From CAZSSM01 sp964609385 (GTDB lineage: Bacteria; Planctomycetota; Planctomycetia; Isosphaerales; Isosphaeraceae): a stretch of 64,000 nucleotides of DNA. A program made the translations under genes and the position numbers. Below, one piece after another: positions 27,801 through 37,545 of the stretch (positions are counted from its first letter, which is position 1; the number at the start of each line of letters is the position of its first letter). Under the pieces are notes generated by a model. That model was not told the origin of the DNA. It ran no database searches and was given only the letters and a program-made list of their open reading frames with translations. The stretch spans positions 3,567 to 67,566 of the forward strand of contig CAZSSM010000034.1 of NCBI GenBank assembly GCA_964609385.1, given 5' to 3'.

Positions 27801-30642
27801 TGCTGACGCCGCCCCGATCCTGACCCTCAGGCTCCGCCGACGCGTGGGGATGCCGGCCCCGACGACCGCCTGGTTCGTGCCCTCCTCAACGGTCGAAACC
27901 TGGCTGGAGGAGGCGACCGCCTGGCCGGTCGCTCAGGAAGACATCCGCGTCCTCGGCCTGCCCCGGAGCGTCGAGGACCCGAGCGTCGTCGGCGCTTTGC
28001 TGATCCCCGACGCGGCCGACGTGTTGGCCTCACCGCGTTGCCTGCCGATGACCCGACTCGGTCGAAACGTCTACATCCCGACCGATGCCGAGATCCAACC
28101 TGAGGTTAATGCGTTCGAACTGACTTACCTGTTCCCCGACGATCGGATCGTCGTCTGGCGACCGGGTCGGGCGCCGATCGCGGTCGACCCCGACCGCCTG
28201 ATCACCCTGACCGATCTGATCCGACCGGCGCCGGTCCGCCGTCGGCGTTGGGATCGCGCGGAGCAGGCCCAAGCCTTGCCGCGACGGCTCGTGGCGATCA
28301 CCCCGAAGCAGCAGACCATCGACGTCCAGATCCTGCTCGAGGGGGGCCGCGACGACATCGGATCGCTCGGCGACGATCTGGATGACCCCGATCGGATCCC
28401 GCCCGGCCCCGACGAGCCGACGCCGAAGCGTGAGCGCATGCCGCTGCGGTCGCTAGGCCGCGCTCTTCGGCGCGGGATGGCCCGCTCGATCCTGTCGGTG
28501 ACCCGACACGCCCCGCACCGGCCCGACCTGACCGGCCCGACCTGGATCAACCACCTCGAATCGTTCGCCCAACGCCAGCTTCAGCATGTCGACGAGTCGG
28601 TCCGTCGGACTCGGCAACATCGGTCGCTGCAACGACTCTTAGAGATGCTTCAGTCCGACCCTGAGCGCGGACTCCGCTATGCCTTGCCGTTCGGCGGCGG
28701 GGCGCCTCGAGGCCGGACCCCTTCGGATTCGGATCAGCTCACGCGACGCGACATCGACTTCAATTTAAACCAGATTCGCGGTGGTGGGCCGGCGTCGCTC
28801 TGGGATGCCCCTCACGAACTGCTCGAGGAACTCCGCAACCGCTACCGTGCGCTGGCTAATCGCGAACTCCGACTCGGCCGACACCGACGCGCCGCTTACA
28901 TCTTCGCGGTCCTGCTCGACGACCTCAACTCGGCGGCCAATGCCCTGAAGACGGGTCGCCACTACCGCGAGGCCGCCGCGCTGTACCGCGACAAGCTCAA
29001 CAGCCCGCGCGATGCGGCGGTCTGCCTCGAATTGGGCGGACTCTGGACCGAGGCGATCGCGCAGTACCGCCGGATCACGATGTTCGAGAAGGTCGGTGAC
29101 CTCTACGATCAGCTCGGCCAGCCCGAGCGGGCCCGCCAGGCCTATCGTGAGGCCGTCGAGGCCTACGCCGAGCAGGAAGACCGCCTCAGCGCGGCGAGGA
29201 TCTGGGAGACCAAGCTGAACGAGCCCGACCAGGCCCTGGCCCAACTCGAGATCGGCTGGGACAACAGCCCGCAGGGAATGCAGTGCCTCCGTCAGGTTTT
29301 CGAGGTGTTCGTGCGTTGGGAGCGTCATGAAGACGCAATCGAACGTGTTGTCGAACTCGTCGATGAGGCCCGAGACTCCCGACGTGTCGTTGGCATCGCC
29401 GACCTCTTGGCCGACCTCGCCTCGGAATATCCCGAACCAGTCGTCCGCGCCACCGCCGTCGAGTCGACTCGTCGCGTCGTCGGCGTACGGCTCCGCGAAG
29501 CGCCCCTGGTTGAGGTCCGCGGCCTGGTCAAGGCCCTGGCCCGACTCGCCCCACACGACCGACTCCTCGACCGTGACGCCCAGCGCTACCTCAACCTTCG
29601 ACGCGACGATCAGGTCAGACCTTCGGTCAAGCCCACGACACGAACCGGCTCCCGCGACAAGATCCAGGTCGTCCACGCCTTCCAAATCGGACAAGCCGGG
29701 CTCCCCGACTGGATCGAACCTCAATGGCGGACCATGGCCCGCGTCGGGTCCTCGATCGTCATCGTAGGGACCCACGACGACCCGTTGACGCCCCAATCCT
29801 GCCTCCTCCTGACCCACGTCGACTATCAGGGGCGTCGCGCCGGGCCGAACGCCTGGTCCCCAACGATCCCGAGACGGACCATCGCCGAGGAGACGATCCC
29901 CCTCCTGCTGGTGCCCGATCCCCGGAACCTCGACGAACTCGGCGTCTTCGCCATGGGCCGGTCCGGGCTCTCCGAACTCCGATGGGGCTCACGAGGGACG
30001 CCCGGCCTGCCCCCGATCCCCGGCACCGGAGCGACCTCGGTGCTCGGCGCGGTGCGTGACGGCTCCGGTCAGACCTGGATCATCTCCTGGGAGGACGGTC
30101 TGCTCCTGAGCATCCACGATCCGGAGGGCCTCCTGCGCACGACGCTCCACCTGCCCCTGGACCTCGAGCCGGACCAGCTTCAAACGCCGATCCCTATGTA
30201 TGCGCACCGGACCAAGGTCTTCCTCGGCCTCACCTCGACATTGCTCTGCCTGGGACCCGACCTCAAGCTCGAGACCTCTGAGTTCGCCAGCCCGATCCGG
30301 GATCTCTGCGGATCCCCCCCCGCCACCGTCGGCCGCCTGGTCGTCACCTTCGAGACCGGCGGCGCGATCGTCTGGTTCGACGCCGATCCCGAGCTGTCCG
30401 ACCCCAAGTCCTTCGGCAACGACTTGGCCGAGCCCCGCGCCACGCTCAACCGGAGCGGATACCTTATCGTCGCCTCCGGAGAAAGCGCCCAACTCGAGGT
30501 CTTCGAGACCAAGAACACGAAACTCACCCCGGTCGCCGATGTCCCCCAGCCCCACCAACCGCGATGCCTGATCCCCGGCGACAAGCCCGACCAGTTCGCC
30601 ATGCTCACCGACGACGGTGAAGTCTTCGTCTTCGCCATCTGA
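27793..30642 (+). CDS. bpX6-like / TPR / beta-propeller protein, last gene of the MoxR operon
   Basis: 949 residues from ATG at 27793, with GAGG 7 bases upstream and an 8-bp overlap with the previous gene. Residues ~1-135 form a beta-rich domain (LRLRRRVGMPAPTTAW, VLGLPRSVEDPSVVGALLIP) resembling bpX6. Residues ~340-560 are TPR-like helical hairpins (RHRRAAYIFAVLLDDLNSAA, YREAAALYRDKLNSPRDAAV, RARQAYREAVEAYAEQEDRL). Residues ~620-949 are a second beta-propeller (LLLVPDPRNLDELGVFAMGR, TWIISWEDGLLLSIHDPEG, RLVVTFETGGAIVWFDAD, QFAMLTDDGEVFVFAI). TPR and propeller domains suggest recognition or scaffolding of a partner rather than catalysis. No nuclease or membrane effector is visible in it. Confidence 0.82.
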   Translation: MADADAAPILTLRLRRRVGMPAPTTAWFVPSSTVETWLEEATAWPVAQEDIRVLGLPRSVEDPSVVGALLIPDAADVLASPRCLPMTRLGRNVYIPTDAEIQPEVNAFELTYLFPDDRIVVWRPGRAPIAVDPDRLITLTDLIRPAPVRRRRWDRAEQAQALPRRLVAITPKQQTIDVQILLEGGRDDIGSLGDDLDDPDRIPPGPDEPTPKRERMPLRSLGRALRRGMARSILSVTRHAPHRPDLTGPTWINHLESFAQRQLQHVDESVRRTRQHRSLQRLLEMLQSDPERGLRYALPFGGGAPRGRTPSDSDQLTRRDIDFNLNQIRGGGPASLWDAPHELLEELRNRYRALANRELRLGRHRRAAYIFAVLLDDLNSAANALKTGRHYREAAALYRDKLNSPRDAAVCLELGGLWTEAIAQYRRITMFEKVGDLYDQLGQPERARQAYREAVEAYAEQEDRLSAARIWETKLNEPDQALAQLEIGWDNSPQGMQCLRQVFEVFVRWERHEDAIERVVELVDEARDSRRVVGIADLLADLASEYPEPVVRATAVESTRRVVGVRLREAPLVEVRGLVKALARLAPHDRLLDRDAQRYLNLRRDDQVRPSVKPTTRTGSRDKIQVVHAFQIGQAGLPDWIEPQWRTMARVGSSIVIVGTHDDPLTPQSCLLLTHVDYQGRRAGPNAWSPTIPRRTIAEETIPLLLVPDPRNLDELGVFAMGRSGLSELRWGSRGTPGLPPIPGTGATSVLGAVRDGSGQTWIISWEDGLLLSIHDPEGLLRTTLHLPLDLEPDQLQTPIPMYAHRTKVFLGLTSTLLCLGPDLKLETSEFASPIRDLCGSPPATVGRLVVTFETGGAIVWFDADPELSDPKSFGNDLAEPRATLNRSGYLIVASGESAQLEVFETKNTKLTPVADVPQPHQPRCLIPGDKPDQFAMLTDDGEVFVFAI

Positions 30643-30710
30643 ATGGACGCCCGACGACCGATCCGCCCTCCAATAAAAACCGTGCATCAACAAGTTTATA
30701 CAATAAAGAT

Positions 30711-32132
30711 CTAAACCTTCGGCTCATTGATGAATTCGAGCCGAGAACGACCTCGGGGCAGGTCGAAGCAGGTGATGATCCTCCGTCCTTCGGGATCGCG
30801 TCGGAACGTGCCCGACTTTAAGGGGCGACCTCGCTTCAATTCGTCCAACCTCGTCTGGCGGCCCTTGGAGTCGACCAACTGAAGAGTCTCGGGCATCGAG
30901 CCATCTGCAACACCGATCGTGACGGTGAACTCGGAGCATGCGTAGGGGGCCTCGAAGGTCACATGCCGATCGTCTTTGGAGATGCCGGTCAGCTCTTTGG
31001 CGGCCCAGTAGCGGGCGATTTCCGCGAGGGTCATCCAGGTGAGCCGAGCGGGATGGCCTTCGAGACGCCGGACGACCTCCTGGAAGATCCGATAGCCGGT
31101 CTTCTCTCCGTTGCAATAGAAGCCGGGCCAATGGCAGACCAGAACGGCCGGCTCGCCGCGCTCGATGACCTCGGGGAGCCGCCCCCCTTGGAGGTCCTCA
31201 GTGATGAATCGATCGACCGAGCCGATGGTCAAACCATCCCAACCTCCGAACCAATCGCCGGTGCAGCCGATGATCGAGACCACGCAGCGCGGATCGTCGC
31301 CGTCGAGCCCCGAGGCGTACTCGACCCGGGGCGCCGCGCTCCGGTCATCGGTGTAGAGGTGGCGGAAGTAGTGGGGGATCGTCGCGCCGGAGACCTCACG
31401 GACAGCCTGGAAACTCGCCTGGGCCAGTTCGGGCAGGACGCGGTTGCCGAAGCCGCCGGGGGTCGTGATCCCTTCGCAGCGGAGTCCAACCCGATCGAGG
31501 ATCCGCAGGGCGTAGACCATGTACTCGGCCAATTCGTCGACCGACCTGCCATCGGTCCAACGCCAATTTTCCATGAACTGCTCGGACTTTTCAGGATACG
31601 GACGTCCCGTCTTGGTGTCGATGATCCAAGTGTGCGTCACCATTTCGGGATGAATGTCCCAGTCGGGTGTGACTTCGTCGCGGACCAACCGGAGGCTCGC
31701 CTCCAGGTCGTCGGCGGACCAGCCGGGCAGTTCGCGGTCGAGCCAACCGACGCAGGCCGGATAGGGCACGATGCTGTACTTCCCTTTGACGCGGTGGTCG
31801 CGACACCAGTCGAGGAACTCGCGGACGAACGCGTCGGGGATCTCGCGAGGCAGCTCACGCCAGGCCTGTCGGTAGCGATCGGGGAAGACCTGTCGGAACT
31901 GCGGGATCGCGAAGTGGGCCAGATTCACTAAGCAGGTCGAGTCATCGATGATCAAACTGACCGGGACGTGCTCTCGGGGGTTGAGCACCTCGACGCTCGG
32001 ATCGCGCGATGGCCGAGCGCCGGGCTCCTGGGCCGCGCTTGCTTCGAACCGGGCCGATGAGCCGAGCAACGTCGCGCCAACGACTCCGCCGAGACCCCGA
32101 TACATCCACGTCCGCCGATCGATCCCCGACAT
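30711..32132 (-). CDS. Tat-exported polysaccharide deacetylase-like protein
   Basis: 473 residues from ATG at 32132. The N terminus carries a twin-arginine-like motif (DRRTWMYRGLGGVVGATLLG) and an Ala-rich cleavage region (ASAAQEPG), so Tat export is likely. The core begins PVSLIIDDSTCLVNLAHF, where Asp-Asp sits where NodB-type deacetylases bind metal, and includes VKGKYSIVPYPACVGW and PEMVTHTWIID with a His-x-His-like pair. CEGITTPGGFGNRVLPELAQ and VLVCHWPGFYCNGEKTGYRI complete the barrel pattern. It may act on N-acetylated sugars or be an inactive carbohydrate-binding relative; the metal triad is not fully evident. It is convergent with the MoxR operon, with 68 bp of AT-rich DNA between. 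Confidence 0.7.
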   Translation of the reverse strand: MSGIDRRTWMYRGLGGVVGATLLGSSARFEASAAQEPGARPSRDPSVEVLNPREHVPVSLIIDDSTCLVNLAHFAIPQFRQVFPDRYRQAWRELPREIPDAFVREFLDWCRDHRVKGKYSIVPYPACVGWLDRELPGWSADDLEASLRLVRDEVTPDWDIHPEMVTHTWIIDTKTGRPYPEKSEQFMENWRWTDGRSVDELAEYMVYALRILDRVGLRCEGITTPGGFGNRVLPELAQASFQAVREVSGATIPHYFRHLYTDDRSAAPRVEYASGLDGDDPRCVVSIIGCTGDWFGGWDGLTIGSVDRFITEDLQGGRLPEVIERGEPAVLVCHWPGFYCNGEKTGYRIFQEVVRRLEGHPARLTWMTLAEIARYWAAKELTGISKDDRHVTFEAPYACSEFTVTIGVADGSMPETLQLVDSKGRQTRLDELKRGRPLKSGTFRRDPEGRRIITCFDLPRGRSRLEFINEPKV

Positions 32133-32408
32133 GGCCTAATTCCCCCAAAAAGCGCCCGATGGCCTACCCGATCCATCAACCACTGTACCGAATCCCCTGA
32201 CCAGGCGAACGCCCCGATCGGGGCCGATCGTCCGACCGGGCCGATCTCCCAAAGGACGGAGCCGGATCCTGGGTCCTCGAGGTTCCGAGTCGGGGTGGTC
32301 GTGGGGGGGCGGAGGACCCTATCCTGATCCTTGAAACACGAGCAGGACCGCGATCGGCCTGCGTGATCTGGCAACTCGGAACAACGTCAACAAAAGCGAG
32401 GGGAACAC

Positions 32409-32816
32409 GTGTCACGAGCGACTTGGGCGGTGATCGGGCTGGGCGTCTACATCATTCTCTGCAGCGTCGTGGCCTTCGCATTGGCCGAATTCGATTGGGA
32501 GAAGGCCAAGACGGCCGTGCTGGCCGGCGGCGGCTCGGGCCTGTTGACCCTGCTGGTCGGTCTGGCCGCTCTGAAGCTCCGGCCTGCGGTCTATCTCGGC
32601 GTGGCCCTGACCGGACTCTTGGAGATCGGGTTCATCACCCAGGCGGTCCGCGCCTACACCGGCGAACGGCCCACTTACTTGATCATCACCTTCGTCCTGC
32701 TGTCGATCGGCTCGAGCATCGCGCTGGTCGTCCAGATCCTGGGTCTAGCGGCCGGGAGCCGTGCGGGCCAAGTCGAAACGACCGCGTCGACCGAGGACCA
32801 GGCAGTGGTCGGCTGA
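32409..32816 (+). CDS. small four-helix membrane protein (possibly TMEM14-like)
   Basis: 135 residues, GTG start at 32409 with AGGGG a few bases upstream. Four hydrophobic segments fill nearly the whole protein: AVIGLGVYIILCSVVAFALA, AGGGSGLLTLLVGLAALKL, YLGVALTGLLEIGFITQAV and LIITFVLLSIGSSIALVVQI. The Gly-rich second helix and size recall TMEM14/UPF0136 proteins, but the resemblance is weak. The tail is short, polar and probably cytosolic. It precedes a planctomycete-type hypothetical gene by 60 bp on the same strand, so the two may be one operon. Function unknown. Confidence 0.75.
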   Translation: MSRATWAVIGLGVYIILCSVVAFALAEFDWEKAKTAVLAGGGSGLLTLLVGLAALKLRPAVYLGVALTGLLEIGFITQAVRAYTGERPTYLIITFVLLSIGSSIALVVQILGLAAGSRAGQVETTASTEDQAVVG

Positions 32817-32876
32817 CCTCGGGGCCATCGGATCAACCAGACTGACCTCCCCATCCTCGTTTGTGGATCGTCGCCG

Positions 32877-33803
32877 ATGCCCGCCAAAGCACTTGAGCGT
32901 GAAGAATATATCGAACAGACGTATTTCTTCGAGACGTTCCGCGAACGGCTGCTCGACGGCCTGCCGGCGCAGCAGGTCCTGGAGGCGATCGGCGACGAGC
33001 TGCTGGCCAACACCAAGTTGCCCCTGGCCACATCGTATCTGGCCACCGAGATCCGGGTCTCGGGCCTGATGGCGCCGGCGATGGTCCAGTTGGCCCACTA
33101 TTTCACTCCGTTTCAGGCCCACGTGATCCGCGCTGCCGAGCAGGATCGGACCCGGTTCACCATCGATCGGGCCTTACTCATTCTGGCCCGCGAGGCGAAA
33201 TACAAGGCCAACGGAGCAACCCCACCCGGACTCTTCGTCTACCACTTCGAGGCGCTCTCGAGGAACCGGCTCGGCTTCACCGAAGGCCTGGCCGCCGTGG
33301 CCGACGACCCGGCCTACGACGAACCCTGGCACGACTTCGTGCTCCGCGTCCAGGCCCGATTGGGCGACGTCGACTTCGCCGATCTGCTCTTCGTCCACAG
33401 CGAGCACTTCCTCCAGTTGCGTCGCCGCAAGCTCCCCGACTTTCAGCCCAAGTTCCCGATCCTCTTCGGGTTGAAAGAGGGCAAGATCGCGCGGGCCAAC
33501 CGGGGCCGCGACCCGCTCTACCTCTTCAGCGCGTTGCAACGCCAACTGGGCTATCCCGAGGTGCCCCGACCGCTCCGGCCCGACAGCACCGATGCCCGCG
33601 TGACCCTGCTGGAACAACGAGTCCAGACCCTCGAACAACGGCTCAAGACCGCGGAGGCCGAGATCCAAGGCGGCGTCATCGACCTCGACCAGTTCCGCGT
33701 CTCGCCTGAGGAGACCGCCGGCACGCCCAAAGGTTGGGGCACCTACACGATCCCCGAGGAAGACCTCGAGGCCTATCGCCGCATAGACGATCCCTTCACC
33801 TGA
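32877..33803 (+). CDS. conserved helical hypothetical protein with C-terminal coiled coil
   Basis: 308 residues from ATG at 32877. No signal peptide or membrane segment. The N-terminal ~200 residues are helical (EREEYIEQTYFFETFRERLL, QQVLEAIGDELLANTKLPLA, PAMVQLAHYFTPFQAHVI), followed by FQPKFPILFGLKEGKIARAN and then a clear heptad region at about 243-265 (DARVTLLEQRVQTLEQRLKT). I recognise the type as a conserved planctomycete protein but know no function. Codon use matches its neighbours, so it looks native. It may be co-transcribed with the membrane protein upstream. Confidence 0.8.
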   Translation: MPAKALEREEYIEQTYFFETFRERLLDGLPAQQVLEAIGDELLANTKLPLATSYLATEIRVSGLMAPAMVQLAHYFTPFQAHVIRAAEQDRTRFTIDRALLILAREAKYKANGATPPGLFVYHFEALSRNRLGFTEGLAAVADDPAYDEPWHDFVLRVQARLGDVDFADLLFVHSEHFLQLRRRKLPDFQPKFPILFGLKEGKIARANRGRDPLYLFSALQRQLGYPEVPRPLRPDSTDARVTLLEQRVQTLEQRLKTAEAEIQGGVIDLDQFRVSPEETAGTPKGWGTYTIPEEDLEAYRRIDDPFT

Positions 33804-33989
33804 GCGGCCTAGCCAATGCAATCAGCCGACCGGGGGAAGATTCGATGAAGTTCGGAACGGTCGCCGATCCAGCCACGTGCAACCGGCTTCGGGGCGCGCT
33901 AGGCTGACGGGACCGGTCGAGGCGCGACCCGTTGGGGTCGGCTCATCGATCAGGACCCTCCCCGAACTCCCATCGAGGAATCGACCCTC

Positions 33990-36599
33990 ATGTCGGCTTT
34001 CGCACAACCCGCGGTCGCCGCGACGCTTCCGCGCGCGAGACGAATCCTGCTCCTTTTGACTTCAGTGCTCATCTTAACATCGCTTGGCACATCGTCCATT
34101 CAGGCCCAGGATGCGGCAGACGAACGGCCCGCGATCACCTGGCCGGGCCAACTCGAGGCCGGCGCGATCATGCTCCCCAACGGTTGGCGGATCGCCCCGG
34201 CCGGCGAACTGTCGAAGCTGGGCGACTTCCCCTCGCGGATCGAAGTGCATCCCAGCGAGCCGGTGCTGGCGATCCAGCATTGCGGCTACGGCGACCACGA
34301 GGTGGTGCTGGTCGAGCCCAAGAGCGGCCGGATCCTGAGCCGGAGTATCGTGCCGTACAGCTTCAACGGCATCGCCTGGTCGCCTGATGGGACAAAGTTG
34401 TTCCTCAGTGGCGGATTTGACGACCTGATCTATCGTTACGATTACCGAGACGGCGTGCTGACTAACCGTGTCGAATTCACGTATTCCACCTCCGCACCGT
34501 TGGGCGCCCAAAGCGAGGACTCCTACCAGCCGCTGGAAGCGCGTCGGGTGGTCGCCGGCCTTGAGGTCTCCGACGACGGCCAGACCCTCTATGTGGCCAA
34601 CGCCTTCAGCTTCACCGTGGCCCGCTTCAACGCTGAGACCGGCGAACTGGAAGCCGAGATCCCGCTCGGCGAGGAGGCCTGGCCCTATGACCTCGAGCTG
34701 CTCGACGAGGCGGATCGGCTCTACGTGAGTCTCTGGGGACGCGCCGAGGTGGCCGTCATCGATACGAAAACCAATGAACCTCTCACCCCGCTCAAGTCGC
34801 AGGAACACCCCAACGAGTTGCAGTTAAGCCCCGACAACTCAATTCTTTACGTCGCCAACGCGAACCGGAACACCGTCTCGATCTTTGAGACAGAAACCGG
34901 CAAGACCCTAGAGGTGATCGCCACGGCGATCCATCCCAACGCCCCGTCGGGCTGCACCCCGAGTTCGCTGGGCTTAACGCCCGACGGCAAGATCCTGATG
35001 GTGGCCAACGCCAACACCAACGACCTGGCCGTCTTCAACGTCGAGGAACCCGGCGAGAGCAAGCCCTTGGGCTTCATCCCTACCGGATGGTATCCGACCT
35101 CAGTCCGGATCGCCCCGTTCGCCTTGGAGACGCCGACGACCGGCGACGAGGCGGATGAGCCCGAAGCGGAGCCGGCCAACCCGTTGTCAGTCTTCGTCAC
35201 CAACTCCAAAGGGGCCACGCCCAAGGCCAACCGCTCGGGCCCGAACCCCATTCAGCGCCGAGGACGCGTCACCGAGCAGTACATCGGCGGCCTCTTCCAA
35301 GGCGTCCTCTCGCGGTTCTCGATGCCCGATCCAGCCACCATGCAAGAGTACAGCCAGACGGTCCTGCGCAACTGTCCGCTCCAGCTCGACGCGGCGGTCC
35401 GGACCGAGACCCGCGCCGACGACAACCCGATCCCGGCCAAGGTCGGCGACCCCTCACCGATCAAGTATTGCATCTATATCATCAAAGAGAATCGGACCTA
35501 CGACCAGGTTTTCGGCGACGTCCCGCGCGGAAACGGCGACCCGTCGATCTGCCTGTTCCCCGAGGCGGTCACGCCGAACCACCACGCTCTGGCCGAAGAG
35601 TTCGTCCTGCTGGACAACTTCTACGTCGAGTCGGAGGTCAGCGCCGACGGTCACGAATGGACCATGGGCGCCTACGCGACCGACTTCGTCGAGCGGCTCT
35701 GGCCGTTGGGCTACCGGGGCGACCGCCGCGTCCCCTACCCGTCCGAAGGCGTCTTCGAGATCGCTGAGCCGGCCGGCGGCTACCTCTGGGACCGCGCCAT
35801 CGCCAAGGGGGTCAGTGTCCGAAGCTACGGCGAGTTCGTCCGTAACGGCCCCACGCCGGACGCCCCCCGGTTCGCCACCGTGCCCGCCCTAGAAGGCCGA
35901 TTCGACCCGCTCTTCCACAGCTATGACATGACCTATCCCGACGTCAAGCGGGCCGCGCGGTTCATCAGCGAGCTGCAACGCTTCGAGCGCGAGGGCGGCA
36001 TGCCGCAACTCAGCATCGTCCGCCTGCCCAACGACCACACCTCGGGCACCCGGCCCGGCGCCCGGACCGTCAACGCCTGCGTGGCCGACAACGACCTGGC
36101 CCTCGGACAACTCGTCGAGGCCGTCAGCCGGTCCAAGTTCTGGCCCGAGATGGCCATCTTCGTCGTCGAGGACGACGCCCAGAACGGACCGGACCACGTC
36201 GATGCCCACCGGACCGTCGCCCTGGCCATCAGCCCCTACATCAAGCGCGGATCGCTCGACTCAACGCTCTACACGACCTCGTCGATGCTCCGAACGATGG
36301 AGCTGATCCTCGGGCTCGAACCGATGAGCCAGTTCGACGCCGCCGCCACCCCGATGTACCGCAGCTTCACAGGCGAAGCCGACCTGACCCCGTATCGCTG
36401 CCGCGACGCCAGCGTCAACCTCGAGGAACGGAACCTGGAGACCGCCTGGGGCGCCGAGTTGTCCAAGCAGCTCAACCTCGCCGAGGAGGACCGCGCCGAC
36501 GACCTCCTGTTCAACGAGATCATCTGGAAGGCCGTCAAAGGTCCCGACTCCCCCATGCCCGCACCGGTCCGCGCTGCCTTCATCCTTCCGAAGGAATGA
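33990..36599 (+). CDS. exported YncE-like beta-propeller fused to a PF04185-type phosphoesterase
   Basis: 869 residues from ATG at 33990. Residues 15-40 are a signal peptide (RRILLLLTSVLILTSLGTSSIQAQ). Residues ~50-380 hold 40-residue blade repeats of the YncE/surface-layer type (NGIAWSPDGTKLFLSG, LEVSDDGQTLYVANAF, LQLSPDNSILYVANANRNTV, LGLTPDGKILMVANANTNDL). Residues ~480-770 are an alkaline phosphatase-superfamily phosphoesterase: IYIIKENRTYDQVFGDVPRG with the metal-binding Glu-Asn, LLDNFYVESEVSADGHEW, LPNDHTSG, and AIFVVEDDAQNGPDHVDAHR. This family includes phospholipase C-like and acid phosphatase enzymes. The substrate is unknown; periplasmic or extracellular location is expected. The architecture is common in planctomycetes and acidobacteria. 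Confidence 0.93.
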   Translation: MSAFAQPAVAATLPRARRILLLLTSVLILTSLGTSSIQAQDAADERPAITWPGQLEAGAIMLPNGWRIAPAGELSKLGDFPSRIEVHPSEPVLAIQHCGYGDHEVVLVEPKSGRILSRSIVPYSFNGIAWSPDGTKLFLSGGFDDLIYRYDYRDGVLTNRVEFTYSTSAPLGAQSEDSYQPLEARRVVAGLEVSDDGQTLYVANAFSFTVARFNAETGELEAEIPLGEEAWPYDLELLDEADRLYVSLWGRAEVAVIDTKTNEPLTPLKSQEHPNELQLSPDNSILYVANANRNTVSIFETETGKTLEVIATAIHPNAPSGCTPSSLGLTPDGKILMVANANTNDLAVFNVEEPGESKPLGFIPTGWYPTSVRIAPFALETPTTGDEADEPEAEPANPLSVFVTNSKGATPKANRSGPNPIQRRGRVTEQYIGGLFQGVLSRFSMPDPATMQEYSQTVLRNCPLQLDAAVRTETRADDNPIPAKVGDPSPIKYCIYIIKENRTYDQVFGDVPRGNGDPSICLFPEAVTPNHHALAEEFVLLDNFYVESEVSADGHEWTMGAYATDFVERLWPLGYRGDRRVPYPSEGVFEIAEPAGGYLWDRAIAKGVSVRSYGEFVRNGPTPDAPRFATVPALEGRFDPLFHSYDMTYPDVKRAARFISELQRFEREGGMPQLSIVRLPNDHTSGTRPGARTVNACVADNDLALGQLVEAVSRSKFWPEMAIFVVEDDAQNGPDHVDAHRTVALAISPYIKRGSLDSTLYTTSSMLRTMELILGLEPMSQFDAAATPMYRSFTGEADLTPYRCRDASVNLEERNLETAWGAELSKQLNLAEEDRADDLLFNEIIWKAVKGPDSPMPAPVRAAFILPKE

Positions 36600-36693
36600 G
36601 GTGCGAGACCTTTTGTCGACGACCCGAGGCTCCGGGAGAACCCAACGTTCTCCCGAGGGCCGACGGTCCGATCCGGCCCGGTCTCCGAATCCG

Positions 36694-37278
36694 TTAGGCC
36701 GACGTGTCGGAGCGGCTCGACCGGCTTCGGATCCCAGCTCGGAGATAGAGCTTGGGCAAGCGGATCGTCTGATCACAGCGCCGACAGCGATAGACTGAAC
36801 CGCGACGGGCGCGGGCAGCCTGGATCGGCCCGATCATGACGCCTTGCGAGCATCCACACACGGCACGGACCTGACGCTGCTGGCGACGGGCGGCGATCCC
36901 ATCACGATCCACGTTGTGGCAGCGGGCAGCGTTCTCGTAACCGCAACGCCGCATCAAGGCACGCCAGTTCGGACCGTGACCCTGGCTCGGCCCGTAGAGG
37001 TGCCCGGCGATGACGTGACAGGCCTCGTGGACGACCGTCTCGACCTGCTCGTCGCGATCGGCCTTGGGCCAGAGGACCGAAGAGAGTCGGATCAGGCCCC
37101 GTCGCGTCTGAGGATCCCAACGCGCATCGCCCATCCGCGCGGTAAAACGCGCGTTCCAGGTGAAATCGATCTGCGAGGTCAGTCGGACCACGCCACAGAC
37201 GCGACATGTCCAGGCGATCAGATCGCGGACCTCTGACGAACCGACGTTCACCTCCTCGACGACGGGGCGTGCGTTCAC
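36694..37278 (-). CDS. SprT-like zinc metalloprotein
   Basis: 194 residues, GTG start at 37278 with a near-perfect AAGGAG upstream, which fixes it. The zincin motif is VVHEACHVIAGHLYG (HExxH, residues ~83-87, with a third His following), preceded by IRLSSVLWPKADRDEQVETV as in SprT proteins. Downstream there is a zinc ribbon, Cys-Gly-Cys then YRCRRCDQTI. SprT/Spartan relatives cleave or handle DNA-protein crosslinks; bacterial members are poorly known. The order SprT core then C-x2-C ribbon is as in family. It is convergent with the phosphoesterase gene and not part of an obvious operon. Confidence 0.9.
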   Translation of the reverse strand: MNARPVVEEVNVGSSEVRDLIAWTCRVCGVVRLTSQIDFTWNARFTARMGDARWDPQTRRGLIRLSSVLWPKADRDEQVETVVHEACHVIAGHLYGPSQGHGPNWRALMRRCGYENAARCHNVDRDGIAARRQQRQVRAVCGCSQGVMIGPIQAARARRGSVYRCRRCDQTIRLPKLYLRAGIRSRSSRSDTSA

Positions 37279-37545
37279 TAATCGGGCTCCTTTGAGATGG
37301 GTCGACGCGATGCCGCCACCGACCGAGCAATCCCATTATGGACCCCAGTCAAGACACGATCGGCCGTCATGAACGGGATCGGAGGACGCGACCGATAATC
37401 TTCTGACAGGGGTGCAGCCTCCAGCGCAACTGCCACGTAGTGCAGGAGTTACGCCAAATCCAGCCCGACGCACCGTTTCACTCCAACTCTTGGCTATTGA
37501 ACGGCTTACGTCAGGCATCGATGAAATCGAATCGGTCACGATGAT

